Assembly (NCBI RefSeq): GCF_000698145.1
Contig: NZ_BAXB01000017.1
Span: forward strand, 1-64,000
Length of the DNA stretch: 64,000 nt
Reading direction: 5' to 3'
Origin: Geomicrobium sp. JCM 19039
Lineage (GTDB): Bacteria > Bacillota > Bacilli > Bacillales > Marinococcaceae
Below are positions 1 through 8,913 of this stretch, one piece after another. The notes under the pieces were generated by a model. It saw nothing but the letters and a program-made list of their open reading frames with translations, made no database searches and was not told where the DNA came from. Both the position numbers and the translations under genes were made by a program. Numbering within the stretch: position 1 is the stretch's first letter; every line of letters starts with the position of its first letter.

Positions 1-320
1 CAGCCCTCAAAATAGGCACTTTCGGTTCTCAACGGTCACAAATATCGCGATTTGTGACCGTTGACTGCGTTTATGTGCGAATCCACGTTTAAAATGATGA
101 TTTTCCCTTTCCGAACTGTCACAAATATGAACTTATGAGGCATTTGGGCTTCTTTTTCTACACCCTAGCCAGTAGGCAGAAAAGTGAACCGCGTCGCCCT
201 TATGCTCTGGAATGTAAAGAAAACACGGAGCTGTCATTTGGCCACCGATGTTGCACTTGTAGTCTGGACTGCAACCCTCCCCCAGCAGTGAAAAGCAACA
301 ACTAACGGTGCTAATCAGGA
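1..320 (+). repeat. Intergenic repeat family A, copy 1 (cut by window edge)
   Basis: This non-coding stretch aligns with 32705-33220 (same strand), and with 5766-6150 and 20312-20690 (opposite strand). Shared landmarks are a palindrome with arms AACGGTCACAAAT and ATTTGTGACCGTT (about 29-62), the block CGTTTATGTGCG, a second TGTCACAAATAT half-site near 118, and a tail containing TTGTAGTCTGGACTGCA near 257. The left part of the element lies outside the window. No ORF is conserved between copies. Confidence 0.85.
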
Positions 321-521
321 AAAGATTTAATTGTTACCGTATAGGAAAAGGTTCCTAAATTATTTTAACGCAATTCTGAAGCAATATCGATGAATATTGG
401 TAAAGTATGATTCCTAATCTCTATCTTTGCAAGATGTTAAAATCATTAGTCAAAACAGTACTCGGTGTAGCAGCTATAGATGATAGGATGGAACGTGAAT
501 CTATCGCTGAAGGAGAGGCCC

Positions 522-1286
522 ATGGACCATATTCAATTTAATCAAGTTGCAAAAAAACGCGGCGATTTTGAACTGAACATTCCGTCTATAACGATCCAGC
601 AAGGGGACATGCTTGGTGTGATTGGGAATAACGGTGCTGGAAAAACGACGATGATGCAGATGGTTTTAGGATTATTAACGCTTGATTCTGGCGAGCTTCG
701 CCGCTTTCATGACGGGAAAGAGTTTCTTGATGTTGGGAAGTGGAAGCAAGATGTCGGCTTCGTGTATGATGACTTGCTCATGTATGACGATATGAAGCTC
801 TCAAGACTTGGCAAGTTTCTTTCTGAACAATATCATTCTTGGGATGATGACCACTACCAATCGATGCTCGAGTCGTATAAGGTGGGTGAAAACAAAAAGA
901 TTAAGAGCCTTTCGCGAGGCATGAAGATGAAAGCTGGTTTTGCCATGGCGACGGCGCACCGCCCCCGGTTGTTAATGTTAGATGAGCCGACGGCTGGATT
1001 GGATCAAAAATCAAGAAGGCAAATGCTTCGGTTGTTGAAAGGAGCCAATGAACATGGTGTGACGGTGATTTTTTCTTCTCATATTTTAGGAGATATGGAA
1101 GAGTTGGCCGGTTCAGTTTGGTTGATGGACGAAGGAGAAGTGAAGGCGCACGGTAAAGTAAATGACCTGAAAAGCCGCTTCGGAAAAGACGAGGAAGGGA
1201 ACGTCACCGCTAAAGAAGACGGAAGTGAAGACCTTGTCTCCTTAGAAGATCTTCATGACTTTTATTTAGGTGGTGAAGACGTATGA
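522..1286 (+). CDS. ABC transporter ATP-binding protein (ABC-2 type, YtrB-like)
   Basis: 254-residue nucleotide-binding subunit that would power the membrane partner encoded next. Walker A is GNNGAGKTT (about residues 32-40), the signature region is LSRGMKMKAGFAMA, Walker B is RLLMLDEPTAGLD, and the switch His follows in IFSSHILGD. The start at 522 is chosen because AAGGAGAGG ends a few bases upstream; an upstream in-frame ATG at 480 has no such site. It overlaps the permease gene by 4 nt (ATGA), so the two are translationally coupled. This architecture is common in GntR-controlled antibiotic-response exporters, but no GntR gene is visible, and the substrate is unknown. Confidence 0.88.
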   Translation: MDHIQFNQVAKKRGDFELNIPSITIQQGDMLGVIGNNGAGKTTMMQMVLGLLTLDSGELRRFHDGKEFLDVGKWKQDVGFVYDDLLMYDDMKLSRLGKFLSEQYHSWDDDHYQSMLESYKVGENKKIKSLSRGMKMKAGFAMATAHRPRLLMLDEPTAGLDQKSRRQMLRLLKGANEHGVTVIFSSHILGDMEELAGSVWLMDEGEVKAHGKVNDLKSRFGKDEEGNVTAKEDGSEDLVSLEDLHDFYLGGEDV

Positions 1287-1897
1287 TATCCTTATTCAAA
1301 CTTGAAATGTGGCTATTCCGATATAGCCTTCCAATACTCGTCATCGGTCCATTTTTGCTCGGTTGGTTTTTTCCATCGGACAATGTAGTTAGCCCGTTAA
1401 TCATCATTCTCGTACTGTCAATGTCACTCGTACAGTTGGAAGAGAAGAATGGTGTCGCCCGGTTTATGAACTCGCTGCCGCTAAATAGATCAGACATACT
1501 CCTCGCCCGTATTCTCGTTATTAGTACGTGCGGCTTCATGTGGTTGTTTTTTGAAAGTCTCGCGAGAGTCATGACAGGAACACCAATCACACCAGCACTC
1601 CTATTTTATATGGTTTCAATGATTGTGATGATCGTTTTACTTGCGACAATTTTGGCTATCACACTTAAACTGATGCGACCGGGAATACTGCGTTGGGTGA
1701 TCATATTTGTTGTGTACGGTGTTGCAATTATACTGATGACTCTCGCCACGACAATCAGCACACAATGGTTTGCAGAACAAGTATCATCGTGGGTCACTTA
1801 CAGTGCCACTATCGGAACAGCTGTAATGGGTGCACTATTGTTTTGGCTTCTCTTTATAGCCGGAATGGCGATTCACAAAAAGCAAGATGTTGTGTAA
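1283..1897 (+). CDS. ABC-2 type transporter permease
   Basis: 204-residue membrane protein with about six predicted hydrophobic segments (for example PILVIGPFLLGWFF, VSPLIIILVLSM, FYMVSMIVMIVLLATILAI, WVIIFVVYGVAIILM, GALLFWLLFIAGMAI). It resembles ABC2_membrane_5-type permeases, including the cytoplasmic NSLPLNRSDILLAR segment that is typical of the family. It starts inside the stop codon of the ATPase gene and would form the transmembrane half of that exporter. No terminator is obvious before the convergent LysR gene 6 bp downstream. Substrate unknown. Confidence 0.8.
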   Translation: MISLFKLEMWLFRYSLPILVIGPFLLGWFFPSDNVVSPLIIILVLSMSLVQLEEKNGVARFMNSLPLNRSDILLARILVISTCGFMWLFFESLARVMTGTPITPALLFYMVSMIVMIVLLATILAITLKLMRPGILRWVIIFVVYGVAIILMTLATTISTQWFAEQVSSWVTYSATIGTAVMGALLFWLLFIAGMAIHKKQDVV

Positions 1898-1903
1898 TCG
1901 TAT

Positions 1904-2797
1904 CTATTTAGGCGCCGCTAGTTGCTGTTTCACTTCTGTAAAAAACGAAGCAACTAATGGCTTTTCAAAGCGTTTTTCCTTTTTGACTGCCCAAAGGGTT
2001 CGATGAATGGATAGATTGGCAATCGGGATGTGAACGAAAGCACCGTGCCCGATCTCTTGTTCCACGACTAAGCGAGAGACGAACGCATAACCGACGCCTG
2101 ACAACACGGCACTTTTTACAGCTTGGGTTGTGGATAGCTCGATGTATGGAGATGGTGGTGATTTCATTCGCTCGGACAGATGTTGTTCAACAATTCTTCG
2201 TGTGCCAGATGCTTCTTCTCGGGAGATGAGATGGTGAGGGTACAGGTCATCAATCACTAGTGATGTGCGTGCGGCCAACGGATGAGTTGGCGCGGCAATA
2301 GCGACAATCTCATCCGTAGCAATCGGTTCTTTCGTAAAATCATCTCCGCCAACCTCACCTTCAACAAATGCGAGGTCTAGTTCATCGGCATGTAAAAGGT
2401 CGAGAATATCAGGGGTATTAAGAATTTGTAGTTGCAATTCTCCGGGGGATTGTTGTTTAAACGAGCTAATAATCTTGGGGAGAACGTATTCACCAAGCGT
2501 GTAGCTGGCTCCGATTCGTAGCTTGGATTGGATGTGCTGTTGAATAAACAGAACGGCTTCTTTGGAGTTGTAGAACTCAGACACGATGGCGCGTGCATGC
2601 GGATAAAGTTGCTTGCCGGCTTCGGTCAAGGAGATCCTTCCTTGTTGTCGATTAAATAGCAGGCAACCAAACTCCTCTTCCAAGTCACGGACGCTCTTCG
2701 TGACGGACGGCTGGGTAAGGTATGCTTCCCGGGCAGCGCTACTAATGCTGCCTTTTTCTGCGATAAGGCAAAATAGTTCAAACGTGTGAATTTTCAT
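1904..2797 (-). CDS. LysR family transcriptional regulator
   Basis: 297 residues. The N-terminal winged HTH spans roughly residues 1-60 (FELFCLIAEKGSISSAAREA, then LTQPSVTKSVRDLEEEFG), followed by an effector-binding domain of about 200 residues. It resembles the CysL/YwfK group in overall make-up. The start has GGAGG 8 nt upstream. It is the second gene after the TauE/SafE exporter on the same strand (28 nt gap), so it probably controls that exporter and itself. A T-N11-A LysR box candidate lies upstream of the pair at 3650-3664. The effector is not deducible; a sulfur anion is a guess from the partner. Confidence 0.9.
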   Translation of the reverse strand: MKIHTFELFCLIAEKGSISSAAREAYLTQPSVTKSVRDLEEEFGCLLFNRQQGRISLTEAGKQLYPHARAIVSEFYNSKEAVLFIQQHIQSKLRIGASYTLGEYVLPKIISSFKQQSPGELQLQILNTPDILDLLHADELDLAFVEGEVGGDDFTKEPIATDEIVAIAAPTHPLAARTSLVIDDLYPHHLISREEASGTRRIVEQHLSERMKSPPSPYIELSTTQAVKSAVLSGVGYAFVSRLVVEQEIGHGAFVHIPIANLSIHRTLWAVKKEKRFEKPLVASFFTEVKQQLAAPK

Positions 2798-2825
2798 CGG
2801 GTGTCCTCCTGTTCGTCTAACCGTC

Positions 2826-3593
2826 TCATATTACGAGTAGAACCGCAATGACGAACACGAGAGCTGCCAATAGTTTCGTGATAGCTGAGGCGTTAAAGCG
2901 TCTGGACATACGAGCACCAACGTATGCGCCGATAACTGCGCCAGCTCCGCACCAGGTAAGCAGCTGCCAATCAATCGTATCTGCGCCGACAGCAGAAGCT
3001 GCGCCGACAAACGAATAGATGCCAAGCGAGAACACAGACGTAGCCGTTGCCCGGTAGGCATCAATGCGAAATAGATAAATGAGAATCGGGACGAGGAGCC
3101 AACCGCCTCCAATGCCAAAAAAGGAAGAGATCGTTCCGATGATCAATCCAATGACGAGTAACAAAAAAATCTGTGGTCGCTCATTGGCCGAGGTGTAGCG
3201 AACTTCAGCCACCTCAGGCGGCTTCTTACATGTAATGTAAATGCCTAGACCTACGAGTAAGACCGCTAACCCATATTGAAACCAGTGCTCAGAAATTTGC
3301 TGTACGAAAAAGAGGCCGACGAATGTTCCAGGAATGGCGGCGACGCCAAAAAGAACCCCTTGTCGGATCAACACTCTTCCTTGTTTCAAATATACATACA
3401 GCCCACTAATACTATTCAGGAAAACGATAGCTAAGCCGGTTCCTGCAGCAATGTGAGACGGCGTATCAAAAAATAAAATGAGGAACGGAACGATAATAAA
3501 CCCTCCGCCTGCGCCAATAATGATGCCGTACACACTTGCGATAAAACCGAGCAGAAACAATAAAATACTCATGAAGTTCATACCTTCTCTCAC
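2826..3593 (-). CDS. TauE/SafE family sulfite/organic anion exporter
   Basis: About 255 residues with eight hydrophobic segments in two repeated halves. Each half opens with a glycine-rich motif, IGAGGGFIIVPFLI and then FFGIGGGWLLVPILI, the hallmark of TauE/SafE (DUF81) transporters, which move sulfite, sulfoacetate and related anions across the membrane. The GTG at 3593 has GAAGGA about 6 nt upstream; a downstream ATG at 3572 is an alternative. The gene leads an operon with the LysR gene. Confidence 0.85.
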   Translation of the reverse strand: MREGMNFMSILLFLLGFIASVYGIIIGAGGGFIIVPFLILFFDTPSHIAAGTGLAIVFLNSISGLYVYLKQGRVLIRQGVLFGVAAIPGTFVGLFFVQQISEHWFQYGLAVLLVGLGIYITCKKPPEVAEVRYTSANERPQIFLLLVIGLIIGTISSFFGIGGGWLLVPILIYLFRIDAYRATATSVFSLGIYSFVGAASAVGADTIDWQLLTWCGAGAVIGAYVGARMSRRFNASAITKLLAALVFVIAVLLVI

Positions 3594-3649
3594 GTTGTTC
3601 CTTCTATCTTTACATAGTTGTTCGTGGATTTGGCTCAGTTTTGTAAAGC

Positions 3650-3664
3650 GTTATAGCCTATAAC
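3650..3664. promoter_or_regulatory. Candidate LysR box (T-N11-A palindrome)
   Basis: A perfect 7-1-7 palindrome, GTTATAGCCTATAAC, whose core TTATAGCCTATAA has the T-N11-A form of LysR operators. It sits 57 bp upstream of the TauE/SafE start, between divergent transcription units, one of which encodes a LysR protein. Binding is inferred. Confidence 0.55.
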
Positions 3665-3688
3665 AAAATGGCATAGTTGAAAATGTGT

Positions 3689-3728
3689 CACTGATGCTCA
3701 CTGAATATCACTGATGTTCACTGAACGA
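3689..3728. repeat. Four phased 10-bp CACTGA repeats
   Basis: CACTGATGCT, CACTGAATAT, CACTGATGTT and CACTGAACGA follow one another with an exact 10-bp period, about one helical turn. They lie in the divergent intergenic region between the TauE/SafE-LysR operon and the amidohydrolase gene, so they may be a phased protein-binding array. Confidence 0.6.
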
Positions 3729-3823
3729 GCTCATCGCTTTATATGAGCGCTCAGTCGGTTTGTTGGAACACGTTCCCTTATGGTACATTTTTCAAAAAGT
3801 TGTAGTGTAAAGGGGATGAGTGA

Positions 3824-4867
3824 ATGAAGTTAATCGATACAGATATACATGAGCGGGTAAGTTATGAACAGTTATTGCCGTATCTTGAACAGCCGTGGAA
3901 GCGGTATATTACGGACAGCAACTGGGTTCAGGAGAAGCATATGCCGTATACGCAACCAGCGGTTGCGGGTGTGGATCGTGCGGATGCGAAGGTGCCTGAT
4001 GGGAGACCTGCTGGCTCTGATCTCGGTTTCTTGCAAGAGCAATTGCTTGATGCGAATAATCATGAATACGGCATACTTACGGGTGCGCTTGATCCTTCGC
4101 CGTCATCGATGCACGGATGGTATGAAATGGCGACAGCTCTGGCAAGTGCATATAACGATTGGCAAATTGACCATTGGCTCGAGCGAGATGAGCGGTTGTA
4201 CGGATCGGTCCATATCGCCGCACAAGATCCTGCAGGGGCGGTTCGCGAGATTGAGCGTGTAGGAAGCCATCCGAAAATGGTTCAAATCTTACTTCCAATT
4301 GATGATATTTTGTGGGGAGACCCGTATTATCATCCGATCTATGAAGCGGCGCAAAAATATGACTTAATGATTGCGATGCACCATAATGAGCCACCAGTCT
4401 ATTTTGGGAAGTGGCCACGGTATTTTATTGAATGGCACACGTTAATTCCAACATCACATATGAATCAAGTGACGAACATGATTTTCTCGGGCGTGTTTGA
4501 GAAGTTTCCGCGCTTAAAACTCATGATGATTGAAGGCGGATTTACGTACGCCCCGTTTCTAATGAGAAAAATGGATCAGCAATACAAAGACTTGCGCCAT
4601 GAAGTGCCTTGGGTGAAGCGGATGCCAAGCGACATCGTATGTGAGCATCTGTGCTTTACGACCCAACCGCTAGAAGAGCTAAAAAAGTGGGAAATGATGC
4701 AAATGATTGATCAGATGGGAAGTGATCGCAATATTGCGTTTTCCACAGATTATCCACATTGGGATTATGATTCTCCGGAACGTGCCTTGCCGCCTGGACT
4801 GGATGATGAACTAAGACGGAAAATCTTTAGCGAAAATGCAAGAAACTTTTACCCAAAACTTCCATAG
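3824..4867 (+). CDS. Amidohydrolase 2 family protein (ACMSD-like)
   Basis: 347 residues, metal-dependent hydrolase or decarboxylase of the amidohydrolase-related TIM-barrel family (PF04909). Visible landmarks are IDTDIHE at the N terminus, IAMHHN near residue 186, LMMIEGG near residue 238 and FSTDYPHWDYDSP near residue 307, which contains the conserved active-site Asp. Relatives act on aromatic or heterocyclic ring-cleavage acids. AAGGGG lies 9 nt upstream of the ATG. A Rieske ferredoxin gene follows after 14 nt, which suggests an aromatic catabolic function. Substrate unknown. Confidence 0.85.
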   Translation: MKLIDTDIHERVSYEQLLPYLEQPWKRYITDSNWVQEKHMPYTQPAVAGVDRADAKVPDGRPAGSDLGFLQEQLLDANNHEYGILTGALDPSPSSMHGWYEMATALASAYNDWQIDHWLERDERLYGSVHIAAQDPAGAVREIERVGSHPKMVQILLPIDDILWGDPYYHPIYEAAQKYDLMIAMHHNEPPVYFGKWPRYFIEWHTLIPTSHMNQVTNMIFSGVFEKFPRLKLMMIEGGFTYAPFLMRKMDQQYKDLRHEVPWVKRMPSDIVCEHLCFTTQPLEELKKWEMMQMIDQMGSDRNIAFSTDYPHWDYDSPERALPPGLDDELRRKIFSENARNFYPKLP

Positions 4868-4881
4868 GAGATGAAGCACAA

Positions 4882-5240
4882 ATGCAAAAAGTGGTAGGAA
4901 CGACAGCGGATTTGTCCCCGGGAGAAATGATGGAAGCGGAGTTTAACGGCCGGTCGATTGTCGTTTGCCGAGCTTCTGACGGCGAGTTTCATGCGTTCAC
5001 CAATGTGTGTCCTCATCAAGAGCTCCTTTAAGTAAAGGGAAATTGTGCGGGGCGCCCGTTGCAACAGAACAAATTGGGGAATATGACTTTCAACATGAAG
5101 GGGACATTCTTCGTTGCCCTTGGCATGGCCGTGAATTTAATATTAAAAATGAAGGTCGAACACTTGCCGCAGATGGAAGGCAGAAGCTACGTGAATACAC
5201 GCTTTCTATTGAAGGTGAGCAGATCATGATTCATAAATAG
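4882..5240 (+). pseudogene. Rieske [2Fe-2S] ferredoxin, frameshifted
   Basis: The first frame gives 49 residues to a TAA at 5029, ending just after the first cluster motif (NVCPHQ). The +1 frame continues the protein as APLSKGKLCG and carries the second cluster motif, CPWHGREF, to the stop at 5238-5240. Restoring one G near 5019-5022 (CAAGAGCT to CAAGGAGCT) gives a continuous small ferredoxin of about 119 residues with C-x-H and C-x-x-H ligands. It would pass electrons to a ring-modifying oxygenase not present here. This is either a pseudogene or a one-base sequence error. Confidence 0.8.
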
Positions 5241-5587
5241 TAAAGAGAGGCGGCCTGAGAAGGTCGTCCCTTTCGTCGTGGTGTGGCAAGTATGACTCAT
5301 AATTTGAGGACATTCGCTTTGACAAACCGCTTGTTGCAGGAGTAAAGGGGAGGATTGTTCAGATTTCTTCGTAGACATGTGCAGTTTCTGGCACATATGC
5401 AATTGGGATATAATGGAATTTAGTCATTTGGATCGCACCCGAAACGATATAGATCACGTTAAAACAATGGTTTTTACCACACACTGGTCGATCTAGATCG
5501 TTTTCTTGATGATCTATATAGAATGAACGTAACATTTTCTTGACTTGCACTGTTGGGTTGGAGGGGTAGCGCGGTGCTAGGTGCCAT

Positions 5588-5651
5588 TCTGCGCGCAAGT
5601 TTGCGCTCTTCACCGATTTTAGCGCCGATATCACCAAACTTGCGCGCAGAT
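5588..5651. repeat. Repeat family B, copy 1 (GCGCGCAA inverted repeat)
   Basis: The left arm TCTGCGCGCAAGTTTG and the right arm AAACTTGCGCGCAGA flank a centre with GATTTTAGCGCCGAT. The same arrangement recurs at 37719-37826. GC-rich dyads follow downstream, for example TCGGCGC/GCGCCGA at 5713-5731, and the region merges into repeat A copy 2. Confidence 0.7.
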
Positions 5652-5765
5652 TCCAGGCTGAAGTGCCAACGACAAGTCGGCCCCAGAGGGCCGAAGCCAA
5701 ACCGGATTCGGTTCGGCGCGAACCGCGCCGACGTCTTCGTAGCACAAAGGCGACATCGGTTCGGT

Positions 5766-6150
5766 GCTGCCTCCTGGCTACGGTGTGTGGAAAAAAGTCC
5801 AAATGCCCCATATATTCATTAATGTGACACTTGAGAAAGAAAAATGATGATTTTAAACGTGAATGCGCACATAAACGGTCTCAACTGTCACAAATATTGC
5901 GATTTGTGACATTTGCGTACCGAAAGTGCCCGGTTTGAGGCTGGATTGTCACATACGTGACCGGCCATCGCATGCTTGTGTCAGGTGGTGAGCTCGGTCA
6001 CGACTTTTTACCCTTAGTCAAACGTTTTTCGTGTTGCCCGCAACCCTTGCAGTGACGAACAACGATCGGCAACGAGATGAATTTCAACAGACAATATGCA
6101 AGCACTCACACGCAAAGACCGATCTCGGTCATCCGATTCAGTGAAATTCT
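5766..6150 (-). repeat. Intergenic repeat family A, copy 2
   Basis: Read on the minus strand, this copy matches 32705-33160 over most of its length. Shared blocks include TTGCATATTGTCTGTTGAAA, GGGTTGCGGGCAACA, GGCCGGTCACGTATGTGAC, CACTTTCGG, the TGTCACAAAT/ATTTGTGACA palindrome and CACACCGTAGCCAGGAGGCAG. Beyond about 5766 it diverges into repeat B sequence. Confidence 0.88.
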
Positions 6151-6587
6151 TTCGTTCAACTTATATAGATCGTTTTCACGATTTTCTGCTCGAGCATTGG
6201 CGTTGGCTCCTCATTTTCAGGAGATTGGCGATCTAGATCGCATTGGAACACCACGACGATCTACGAACACTCATTTCAACGCCGAACTTCAATCCTCTTT
6301 TTTCATATAAACCTCAAGCGCTAGCAACGACCGGCACCTCCGGTGCCGAAGATAAACCGTACGGTCTTTGGAATGTCTTGTTGGCCTTTGTGACCGAGAA
6401 GAGTGGTGGAATTTCTTACGCTGAGGTATGGAGAGGAAGGTTGATGAAGTAACAACCTCAAGAAACAGTTATTTCTAGATCGCTTTTACAGGAACGCAGA
6501 TCCTCACCCAATAATGTAATGCAAAATTCCTTTTTTTAACTCATTTTGTAGTATACTTGTGTATTGCACTAGAGCGGGAGGGGTATG

Positions 6588-7109
6588 ATGAATCGGATCA
6601 TGGTGATAGGTGTTTCCCCAGGAGTTGGCAAGTCAACGTTCGCTAGAGAACTTGGCGAAGAGCTGCACATGAATGTGTATCACCTGGATGCTTATTTTTG
6701 GAAGCCAGGCTGGGTGATGAAAGCTGTTGATGAATTTGCTGCTGAGCAACAAGAGATTGTAGAACGTGAACAATGGATTATTGAAGGGAATTACAACAAT
6801 ACGTACGAGGTTCGTGTTGCCCATGCAGACACGATTATTTATTTAGAGCTTCCTCTCTACGTATGTCTTTATCGTGTATGTAAACGATGGATCAAAAATT
6901 TCGGGCAAACTCGTTCTGACATGGGTGAAGGGTGTAAGGAGAAACTAGACGTTGAATTTATTCGTTATATTGTGACAACGTATAACCGACGCAAAAAAAC
7001 GATGAAGAAACGGTTGCAAGCATTTGAGGAACAGCGTTCTTTAAATAAAGTGATTGTATTAACGAATAAAAAAGCCATCCGCACCTATTTGAATACGGTA
7101 TGCGGATGA
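6588..7109 (+). CDS. P-loop NTPase, topology-modulation/FlaR-like (adenylate kinase fold)
   Basis: 173 residues. The N-terminal Walker A, GVSPGVGKSTFARELG, is followed by LDAYFWKPGW and WIIEGNYNNTYEVR, which are the signature segments of the topology-modulation/FlaR-like small kinase group in Firmicutes. The substrate has not been established for this family. Two adjacent ATGs occur; the second (6588) has the better 6-nt spacing to GGGAGG. It converges on the esterase gene. Confidence 0.8.
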   Translation: MNRIMVIGVSPGVGKSTFARELGEELHMNVYHLDAYFWKPGWVMKAVDEFAAEQQEIVEREQWIIEGNYNNTYEVRVAHADTIIYLELPLYVCLYRVCKRWIKNFGQTRSDMGEGCKEKLDVEFIRYIVTTYNRRKKTMKKRLQAFEEQRSLNKVIVLTNKKAIRTYLNTVCG

Positions 7110-7121
7110 CGAGTGTGGCTG

Positions 7122-8081
7122 TTACTTTGAGGGTAAGGCGTGACGATGCAACACATAGGTAGCAGCTTGAATGTACTCAGCCATCGCGCGTTCACTTACT
7201 AGCGTATCCGGCGCAAGTCCTTCAAAGCCATGAAATGCGCCGGGATATAAGTGAAATTCTACATCAACACCGGCATGGCACAGTTTTTGAACGTATGTGA
7301 GCGTCTCGTCACGAAAAGGATCGAGCTGACCAACGCACGTATACGTATACGGTAGACCGGCTAAATCGTTGGCACGAGCGGGTGCGGCGTATGCGGATAC
7401 GTCATCGGTCCCGTTTTTATTGTTCAAGTACATCGCCCAAGCTTTTTCATTCAAATCGTGATTCCAAATCATATGTCCGGTAATCTCAAGGCTTGACGGA
7501 GTATTGTTATAGTCATCAATCATAGGATATAGCGGCATTTGAAAACAAAGCTCAGGTCCTTGTCGATCTCGAGCGAGCAATGCTAAGGCAGCGGTTAGCC
7601 CTCCTCCAGCACTTTGCCCACCTACACCAATGCGTGTTCGGTCAACGCCTAGTTCAGCTGCATGTTTGGAAAACCACTCCAAGGCCATATAGCAATCCTC
7701 TAATCCCGCTGGATACGGATGTTCTGGGGCAAGTCGATAATCGACAGAAACAACGACACACTCTGATTCTGTAACAAATCGCTGGCACAATTGTTCATCT
7801 CCTTCAGGAGAACCAAGTACATACCCTCCACCATGGATCCATAACAAACCAGGTAAAGACCCTGAGCTGCCCTTTGGTTCGTACACACGAACACGAACAG
7901 GTGGGTGGTCGGATCTTGCTTCGGTGGTACGGTCGGTAATCATTACAGCTTCATTGATTGGAAGGGGAATCATTTCTGCGGCCATCGCCATTTGCTCCCG
8001 TGTCGCCGTCACATCATCTAGGTCAATCGCTGGAAATGTGAGAAGAGCCTCTCTTAGTTCAGAATCAATTCGATTTTCCAT
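7122..8081 (-). CDS. Alpha/beta hydrolase, HSL-type carboxylesterase
   Basis: 319-residue hormone-sensitive-lipase-type esterase. HGGGYVLGS supplies the oxyanion hole, GQSAGGG holds the nucleophile Ser, the acid is Asp in GQLDPFRD, and the catalytic His is in GAFHGFE. No signal peptide is visible, so it is probably cytoplasmic and acts on short-chain esters. A cre-like site lies just inside the promoter region (8100-8115), with a TATACT -10 box at 8118-8123 read on the minus strand, so CcpA repression is likely. Confidence 0.88.
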   Translation of the reverse strand: MENRIDSELREALLTFPAIDLDDVTATREQMAMAAEMIPLPINEAVMITDRTTEARSDHPPVRVRVYEPKGSSGSLPGLLWIHGGGYVLGSPEGDEQLCQRFVTESECVVVSVDYRLAPEHPYPAGLEDCYMALEWFSKHAAELGVDRTRIGVGGQSAGGGLTAALALLARDRQGPELCFQMPLYPMIDDYNNTPSSLEITGHMIWNHDLNEKAWAMYLNNKNGTDDVSAYAAPARANDLAGLPYTYTCVGQLDPFRDETLTYVQKLCHAGVDVEFHLYPGAFHGFEGLAPDTLVSERAMAEYIQAATYVLHRHALPSK

Positions 8082-8099
8082 GGACTACACCATCCTTAT

Positions 8100-8115
8100 T
8101 TGTAAGCGCTTACTT
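8100..8115 (-). promoter_or_regulatory. Candidate cre site (CcpA) for the esterase gene
   Basis: TTGTAAGCGCTTACTT matches the B. subtilis cre consensus WTGNAARCGNWWWCAW at all but one position. It lies immediately downstream of the minus-strand TATACT box, a roadblock position for catabolite repression. Confidence 0.7.
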
Positions 8116-8234
8116 TTAGTATAGCAATATGAGGGGAGAAACAAAAAGATTTACGGTGCACATGCATGAAAAAAGTCGTATTAGGGTATGGTCATTAGAA
8201 GATACATAGATGAACGATGTGGAGTGTGAAGAGA

Positions 8235-8717
8235 ATGGATGCGAAAGAAAGTATCAAACGAGAACTAAGCCGACATTATCGAAGAAAAATTGCACTGACA
8301 CATGCTGTAGAGCTCATTGATCAATATTGCCATGAACTTGAGGAAGAGTTAAGTTATTTCCTTGAATTTGCCGATGACGACCTTTACTTCAACCAAGATA
8401 AAGGCATCGGGCATTGGGAAGTTGAACTTCCGTTAAATCGGGAAATTCGAATTACGTTAAGAATTGACGATGTTGGTGAGCCATTGAACGCAGAGGAAAT
8501 TGATGTGGTCGTAAACAAAGACGGAAAAGCGATCTTTAAAGACGTACTCATCTACAATCCAGAAATTAATGCCGACGGGTTTATTTCTGAAACGATCAAT
8601 GAAGAAATCTGTAATGACTTACTCAATAAATATTTTCGTGTGCTGCAACAAGATGATGCGGCAAAACAGTTCATGCGGCGATACGATGACAAGCGGATGG
8701 ATGAGAGCTCTTCTTAA
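8235..8717 (+). CDS. Hypothetical protein, 160 aa
   Basis: I do not recognise this protein. It is acidic and soluble, with helical N- and C-terminal parts (KESIKRELSRHYRRKIALT and EEICNDLLNKYFRVLQ) around a central beta-rich segment (HWEVELPLNREIRITLRIDD). It has no signal peptide or membrane segment. The ATG at 8235 is preferred because purine-rich GTGAAGAG precedes it; the ATG at 8217 lacks a ribosome site. It stands alone between divergent and convergent neighbours. Confidence 0.6.
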   Translation: MDAKESIKRELSRHYRRKIALTHAVELIDQYCHELEEELSYFLEFADDDLYFNQDKGIGHWEVELPLNREIRITLRIDDVGEPLNAEEIDVVVNKDGKAIFKDVLIYNPEINADGFISETINEEICNDLLNKYFRVLQQDDAAKQFMRRYDDKRMDESSS

Positions 8718-8913
8718 TGAAGGGTTCTTTTTATGTGGATGGTAGTTTGCCTAAGACAGGAGTGACGATGAAAAATCGCGATAACGTATTGCAATCGCGG
8801 CATTGTACTTTACTTATTTCTACAATTTATTGGTTCATGCAGATGCCCTTTGATTCCACCCGAAAGTTATTTATAATAGAAGTGAAGGATTTATAGAGAA
8901 AGAGGGTATAGGG

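Larger units (their letters stand above)
5241..6587. other. 1.3-kb intergenic region with repeats A and B
   Basis: No convincing gene. An 8-bp stem with two G-U pairs at 5249-5275 may weakly terminate the amidohydrolase-Rieske unit. Repeat B covers about 5580-5735 and repeat A 5766-6150. Copies of a GATCTAGATCG-like palindrome occur near 5487, 6230 and 6474, with ATATAGATCGTTTTC near 6162 resembling 5490-5515. A GGCACC/GGTGCC hairpin lies at 6333-6347. A TATACT -10-like box for the next gene is at 6552-6557. Confidence 0.6.

Noticed and set aside
5553..5822. ORFs on both strands across repeat B and the end of repeat A
   Set aside because: Open only because of high GC content; not conserved at 37650-37913.
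6077..6452. Two short plus-strand ORFs in the intergenic repeat region
   Set aside because: No ribosome binding sites; they overlap repeat A or its flank, and the frames are not kept in the other repeat copies.
8768..8896. 42-codon ORF with AGGAG upstream of the RsbR gene
   Set aside because: It runs into the RsbR gene's promoter and ribosome-site region, has no recognisable product, and its composition looks non-coding; left out as a gene.
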